A stretch of DNA of 8,885 nucleotides from Nitrospirota bacterium. Its GTDB lineage: Bacteria; Nitrospirota; CAKKRA01; 9FT-COMBO-42-15. Of this stretch, positions 6,866 through 8,885 are shown one piece after another. The position numbers were made by a program, and so were the translations under genes. A model generated the notes under the pieces. It was given only the letters and a program-made list of their open reading frames with translations, was not told the DNA's origin and ran no database searches. Location: the NCBI GenBank assembly GCA_023248415.1, contig JAHFEP010000115.1, positions 1 through 8,885 of the forward strand, in the 5' to 3' direction. Positions within the stretch are counted from its first letter, which is position 1, and each line of letters begins with the position of its first letter.

Positions 6866-6900
6866 GGCATACACTGAATTATTTCAAACACAGTGCTGCC
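6866..6900 (+). other. Bulged hairpin downstream of the exported-protein gene
   Basis: GGCA (6866-6869) pairs with TGCC (6897-6900) and CACTG (6872-6876) with CAGTG (6891-6895), giving 9 bp with a small internal bulge and a 14-nt loop. It begins 24 bases after the stop codon. No T-run follows (the next bases are ATTTACAAAAAG), so it is a weak terminator candidate and could instead act in RNA processing or stability. Confidence 0.45.
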
Positions 6901-6937
6901 ATTTACAAAAAGACTAAAACTAAGTTGATTATGTTTA

Positions 6938-7012
6938 TTAGTTTATTGGGTTGATTATTTGACTGTGCCAGTCATCATCCTAAGTATTCAACCTAATCAA
7001 CCATTCAACTAA
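6938..7012. repeat. Imperfect ~20-bp inverted repeat enclosing a small hairpin
   Basis: The left arm (6938-6957, TTAGTT...GGTTGATTA) pairs with the right arm (6994-7012, TAATCAACC...AACTAA); the innermost 9 bp and outermost 6 bp are perfect, with mismatches and one bulge between. Inside is GACTG-TGC-CAGTC (6961-6973), a perfect 5-bp hairpin. The right side also shows ATTCAACC, AATCAACC and ATTCAACT in near-tandem. It ends 6 bases before the nosL ribosome binding site. It may be a dispersed palindromic repeat or a regulatory site. Confidence 0.5.
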
Positions 7013-7029
7013 AACATTGGAGGATTAAA

Positions 7030-7557
7030 ATGAGGATTGTAAGAATAATAATATCATTATTTCTTTTATCAGCTTTTATAAATTACTTTTCAGCAGTTAA
7101 TGCAATGGAGCATGACAAGGGTGCGGAGATGCAAAGCGGTATGAAGTGCGAGGTGTGCGGTATGAATGTTATGAAGGGCGGAAAGGGGAATTTTGTGATA
7201 GAATTAAAGGACGGCAGCACAAAAACCACTGATTCTCCTGACTGCGGGATGCTATTGAGAGGTAATCTTTCTGATAATGTTAAGTCAGCAAAGGTTACAG
7301 ACTATAATACAAGTGAGCTTGCAGATGCAGATACTGCATATTATGTTAAGGGCGCTGATATAACAACAAAGAAGGATAAGCTTGAAAAAGGTCTTATGCC
7401 GAATTCCATGCTTGCCTTTTCTACAAAGGAAAAGGCAGAGGCATTTCAGAAGGAACATGGCGGAGAGGTGTTAAGCTATGAGGCTGCTGTAAAGAGCCTT
7501 TCTGGAAAAAAGATGAAGAAGCACAGCCATAAGGAAGGCGGCCATGACCATATGTAA
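7030..7557 (+). CDS. NosL-family exported copper-binding protein
   Basis: NosL proteins bind Cu(I) in the periplasm and were described as copper chaperones for nitrous oxide reductase maturation; relatives occur outside nos clusters. This one has 175 residues. Residues 4-25 are a signal peptide ending VNA, without a lipobox cysteine, unlike the lipoprotein NosL of denitrifiers. The family signature CEVCGM has Cys40, Cys43 and Met45, followed by Met48, and Cys72 lies in DSPDCGM. The second half matches the family: an AYYVKGAD strand, then an M..AFSTKEKAEAFQKEHGGEVL block. The C-terminus is His-rich (His165, 167, 172, 174) and could be an extra metal site. GGAGG lies 6 nt upstream. No nosZ, nosD, nosF or nosY is visible in this window, so the client protein is unknown. 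I leave the symbol blank. Confidence 0.88.
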   Translation: MRIVRIIISLFLLSAFINYFSAVNAMEHDKGAEMQSGMKCEVCGMNVMKGGKGNFVIELKDGSTKTTDSPDCGMLLRGNLSDNVKSAKVTDYNTSELADADTAYYVKGADITTKKDKLEKGLMPNSMLAFSTKEKAEAFQKEHGGEVLSYEAAVKSLSGKKMKKHSHKEGGHDHM

Positions 7558-7561
7558 GGTG
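7556..7561 (+). promoter_or_regulatory. Ribosome binding site supporting a TTG start
   Basis: AAGGTG overlaps the nosL stop codon and lies 5 nt before TTG 7567. It supports TTG initiation of the next gene, whose first ATG would come only after the membrane segment. Confidence 0.5.
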
Positions 7562-7566
7562 TCTCG

Positions 7567-7863
7567 TTGAAAAAAGAGGTTATATACATATTTATAGTTG
7601 CCTGTCTTGTTGTATCTGTTATCGCTGTAATTGCGTATGACAGCTATGCCTTTAAAAAAAGACAGATGGCTAATATACTCTCGTTTCAGAGGATTACAGG
7701 AGGGCTTGGCATTGGTGCTGTTGCCAAGCCTTCGTGGTGTTATATAAATTACGACCCGAGGATAGAGGGGGTCTGCACCTGCATTGAATGGCCTGTGCCA
7801 GGAGGATACTGCTACTGTCCTGACCATACTGGTTCTGTTGTGTATATGGAGGAGTCTCCTTAA
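7567..7863 (+). CDS. Small membrane-anchored Cys-rich protein, unknown family
   Basis: I do not recognise this family. It has 98 residues starting from TTG. Residues 6-24 form one hydrophobic segment (anchor or uncleaved signal), after which the chain should face the periplasm. The C-terminal third has five cysteines in a distinctive pattern: Cys58 (PSWCY), then CTC (Cys70, Cys72) and CYCPDH (Cys82, Cys84, with His87). Two C-x-C pairs plus a histidine suggest metal or cofactor binding, or disulfides, in the envelope. The gene starts 9 nt after nosL and ends 2 nt before the ABC permease, so it is very probably co-transcribed with both. The next in-frame ATG (codon 34) would delete the membrane segment, which argues for the TTG start. 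Confidence 0.72.
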   Translation: MKKEVIYIFIVACLVVSVIAVIAYDSYAFKKRQMANILSFQRITGGLGIGAVAKPSWCYINYDPRIEGVCTCIEWPVPGGYCYCPDHTGSVVYMEESP

Positions 7864-7865
7864 TT

Positions 7866-8885
7866 ATGTTAAAGCGGCATCTTAATTTTTTAATAGTTGC
7901 ATCAGAGAATCTATTCAGGTATAAGGGAAGGACTATAGTTGTAATCCTGTGCCTTATAGCAATACTCTTTCCATTTATTACTGCGATTGCCTTATCAGAA
8001 GGGGTCAAGTCCCAGTCATTAATATCAGTAGAGAATGGGGCAGATATATACCTGACCTATGACCAGTATGGAAGGAGCGCAGCAGTGCCTTTATCTGCTG
8101 TAAAAGATATCCAAGGGATAGACGGTGTTTTAAAGGTTGTTCCAAGGGTGATTGGAAGGGCATTCATCAGCAGTTATCTTGCTGTTGTTGTGGGGATTCC
8201 TTCAAAGGAGCTGCCGCAATCACTACTATTAGAAAAGGGCGGGGTCTTTAAAGAGCCAAACGATGTGATAATCGGCGCAGGCCTTGCAAGGGCGCTTAAT
8301 CTTGAGGTTGGCAACTCATTTATACTTGATATAAACAAGACAAAGATATTAAAGGTCATCGGAATATTCTCATCACAGTCAAGCATCTGGAGCTCAGACC
8401 TTATCTTTATGTCCTTTGATGATGCAGCAGAGATATTCAGAAAAGATGGTTTGGCCTCAGATTTACTGATATATGTAAGGCCAGGTTATGTTGCAAGGAT
8501 TGCAGAGGTGTTAAACCTGCTCCACGAAGGTGATCAAAAAAGGCCATTGATAAGGATACAGACTAAAGACCTTGTGAGGCAGTATTTTACAAAGGGCTTT
8601 ACAATGAAGCAGGGCATATTTACAGCCCTTTATACAGTAGCCTTTGCCTTAGCCATTCCTGCGCTTTTGGTTGTGTCAGGATTCGGCATGGGTGAAAGAA
8701 GGCGGGAGATAGGCATTATAAAGGCAATCGGCTGGCAGACGAGCGAGATAATAGAGGTTGTGTTTATTGAAAATCTTTTAATCAGCTTAACATCTGCGCC
8801 GCTTGCACTGCTCATATCTTTTGTATGGATAAAATTCTTTAACGGGTTTCTGATTGCCCAGTTTTTTATTGCAGAGATAGGGATA
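7866..8885 (+). CDS. ABC transporter permease, MacB/FtsX (LolCE-like) family, 3'-truncated by the window edge
   Basis: The frame is open from ATG 7866 to the window end, giving 340 residues of a usual 380-410. Layout: a short cytoplasmic N-terminus with ENLFRYKGRT (14-23), a first membrane segment (about 23-43), a large extracytoplasmic MacB_PCD-like domain (about 44-248), a second membrane segment (about 250-273), then the coupling motif GERRREIGIIKAIGW (276-290), and a third membrane segment from about 297. The fourth segment lies outside. MacB/FtsX permeases pair with a LolD/MacB-type ATPase and act by mechanotransmission on envelope substrates such as lipoproteins, peptides or antibiotics. 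The start is 2 nt after the preceding gene, with GGAGGAG (7848-7854) upstream. The ATPase is not in view. Link to NosL is by operon position; NosFY-type permeases are a different (ABC-2-like) family. Confidence 0.9.
   Translation, partial: MLKRHLNFLIVASENLFRYKGRTIVVILCLIAILFPFITAIALSEGVKSQSLISVENGADIYLTYDQYGRSAAVPLSAVKDIQGIDGVLKVVPRVIGRAFISSYLAVVVGIPSKELPQSLLLEKGGVFKEPNDVIIGAGLARALNLEVGNSFILDINKTKILKVIGIFSSQSSIWSSDLIFMSFDDAAEIFRKDGLASDLLIYVRPGYVARIAEVLNLLHEGDQKRPLIRIQTKDLVRQYFTKGFTMKQGIFTALYTVAFALAIPALLVVSGFGMGERRREIGIIKAIGWQTSEIIEVVFIENLLISLTSAPLALLISFVWIKFFNGFLIAQFFIAEIGI

Larger units (their letters stand above)
6842..7029 (+). other. Non-coding spacer before nosL, rich in inverted repeats
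   Basis: These 188 AT-rich bases contain no convincing gene. They hold a bulged hairpin (6866-6900) and a larger imperfect inverted repeat (6938-7012), listed separately. A 9-base direct repeat GTTGATTAT occurs at 6924-6932 and 6950-6958. No confident promoter was found; TTGACT (6959-6964) lacks a good -10 partner. The nosL ribosome binding site GGAGG (7019-7023) ends the region. Confidence 0.55.

Noticed and set aside
6866..6910. Hairpin after the exported-protein gene as a rho-independent terminator
   Set aside because: The stem is bulged with a 14-nt loop, and A-rich rather than T-rich sequence follows; kept only as an unassigned hairpin.
6959..6986. TTGACT ... TAAGTA as a nosL promoter
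   Set aside because: The -10 match is poor and the element lies inside the inverted repeat, so there is no independent support.
6924..7012. A CRISPR array or tandem-repeat array
   Set aside because: The repeat units are short, degenerate and partly inverted, without uniform repeats and spacers.

Overview
The window reads as a bacterial chromosome segment with every supportable gene on the + strand. It is moderately AT-rich, uses AGG/AGA (Arg) and ATA (Ile) codons freely, and most genes have strong AGGAGG-type ribosome binding sites. The order aroA-cmk-plsC-ispH-rpsA-sppA-(IHF/HU), followed by a NosL-type gene, suggests a Gram-negative anaerobe or facultative anaerobe of the Deltaproteobacteria (Desulfobacterota), Nitrospirota or a related group. 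That placement is inferred from gene order and style; no marker here settles it.

Positions 1-6331 hold conserved housekeeping genes, mostly packed operon-style. They are the 3' three-quarters of aroA (shikimate pathway), cmk (CMP kinase), plsC-like acyltransferase (phospholipid synthesis), ispH (last step of the MEP isoprenoid pathway), rpsA (ribosomal protein S1, six S1 domains), sppA (membrane signal-peptide peptidase) and an IHF-beta/HU-type DNA-bending protein. The only sizeable break is the 145-base aroA-cmk gap. It is filled by two unrelated palindromic elements: a double hairpin inside an 11-bp outer inverted repeat, and a single ATTCCCGC/GCGGGAAT hairpin. Both look like dispersed REP/MITE-type repeats.

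Positions 6332-8885 are a separate accessory-looking block. A good sigma70-type promoter (TTGACA-18-TATGAT) sits so that transcription should start at or next to the ATG of a small exported Cys/His-containing protein, so the mRNA may be leaderless. A 188-base non-coding stretch follows, with a bulged hairpin and a roughly 75-base imperfect inverted repeat built from TTGATTA/TAATCAA-type units. After it come a NosL-family exported copper-binding protein with a His-rich tail, a 98-residue membrane-anchored Cys-rich protein of unknown family (TTG start), and the first 340 residues of a MacB/FtsX-type ABC permease that runs off the window.

The last three genes are nearly contiguous and look co-transcribed. 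Together with the exported Cys protein upstream they may form an envelope metal-handling (probably copper) or cofactor-maturation module paired with a MacB-type exporter rather than the classical NosDFY transporter. This is the part of the window most likely to be under-described. NosL membership is well supported; the joint function is inference.
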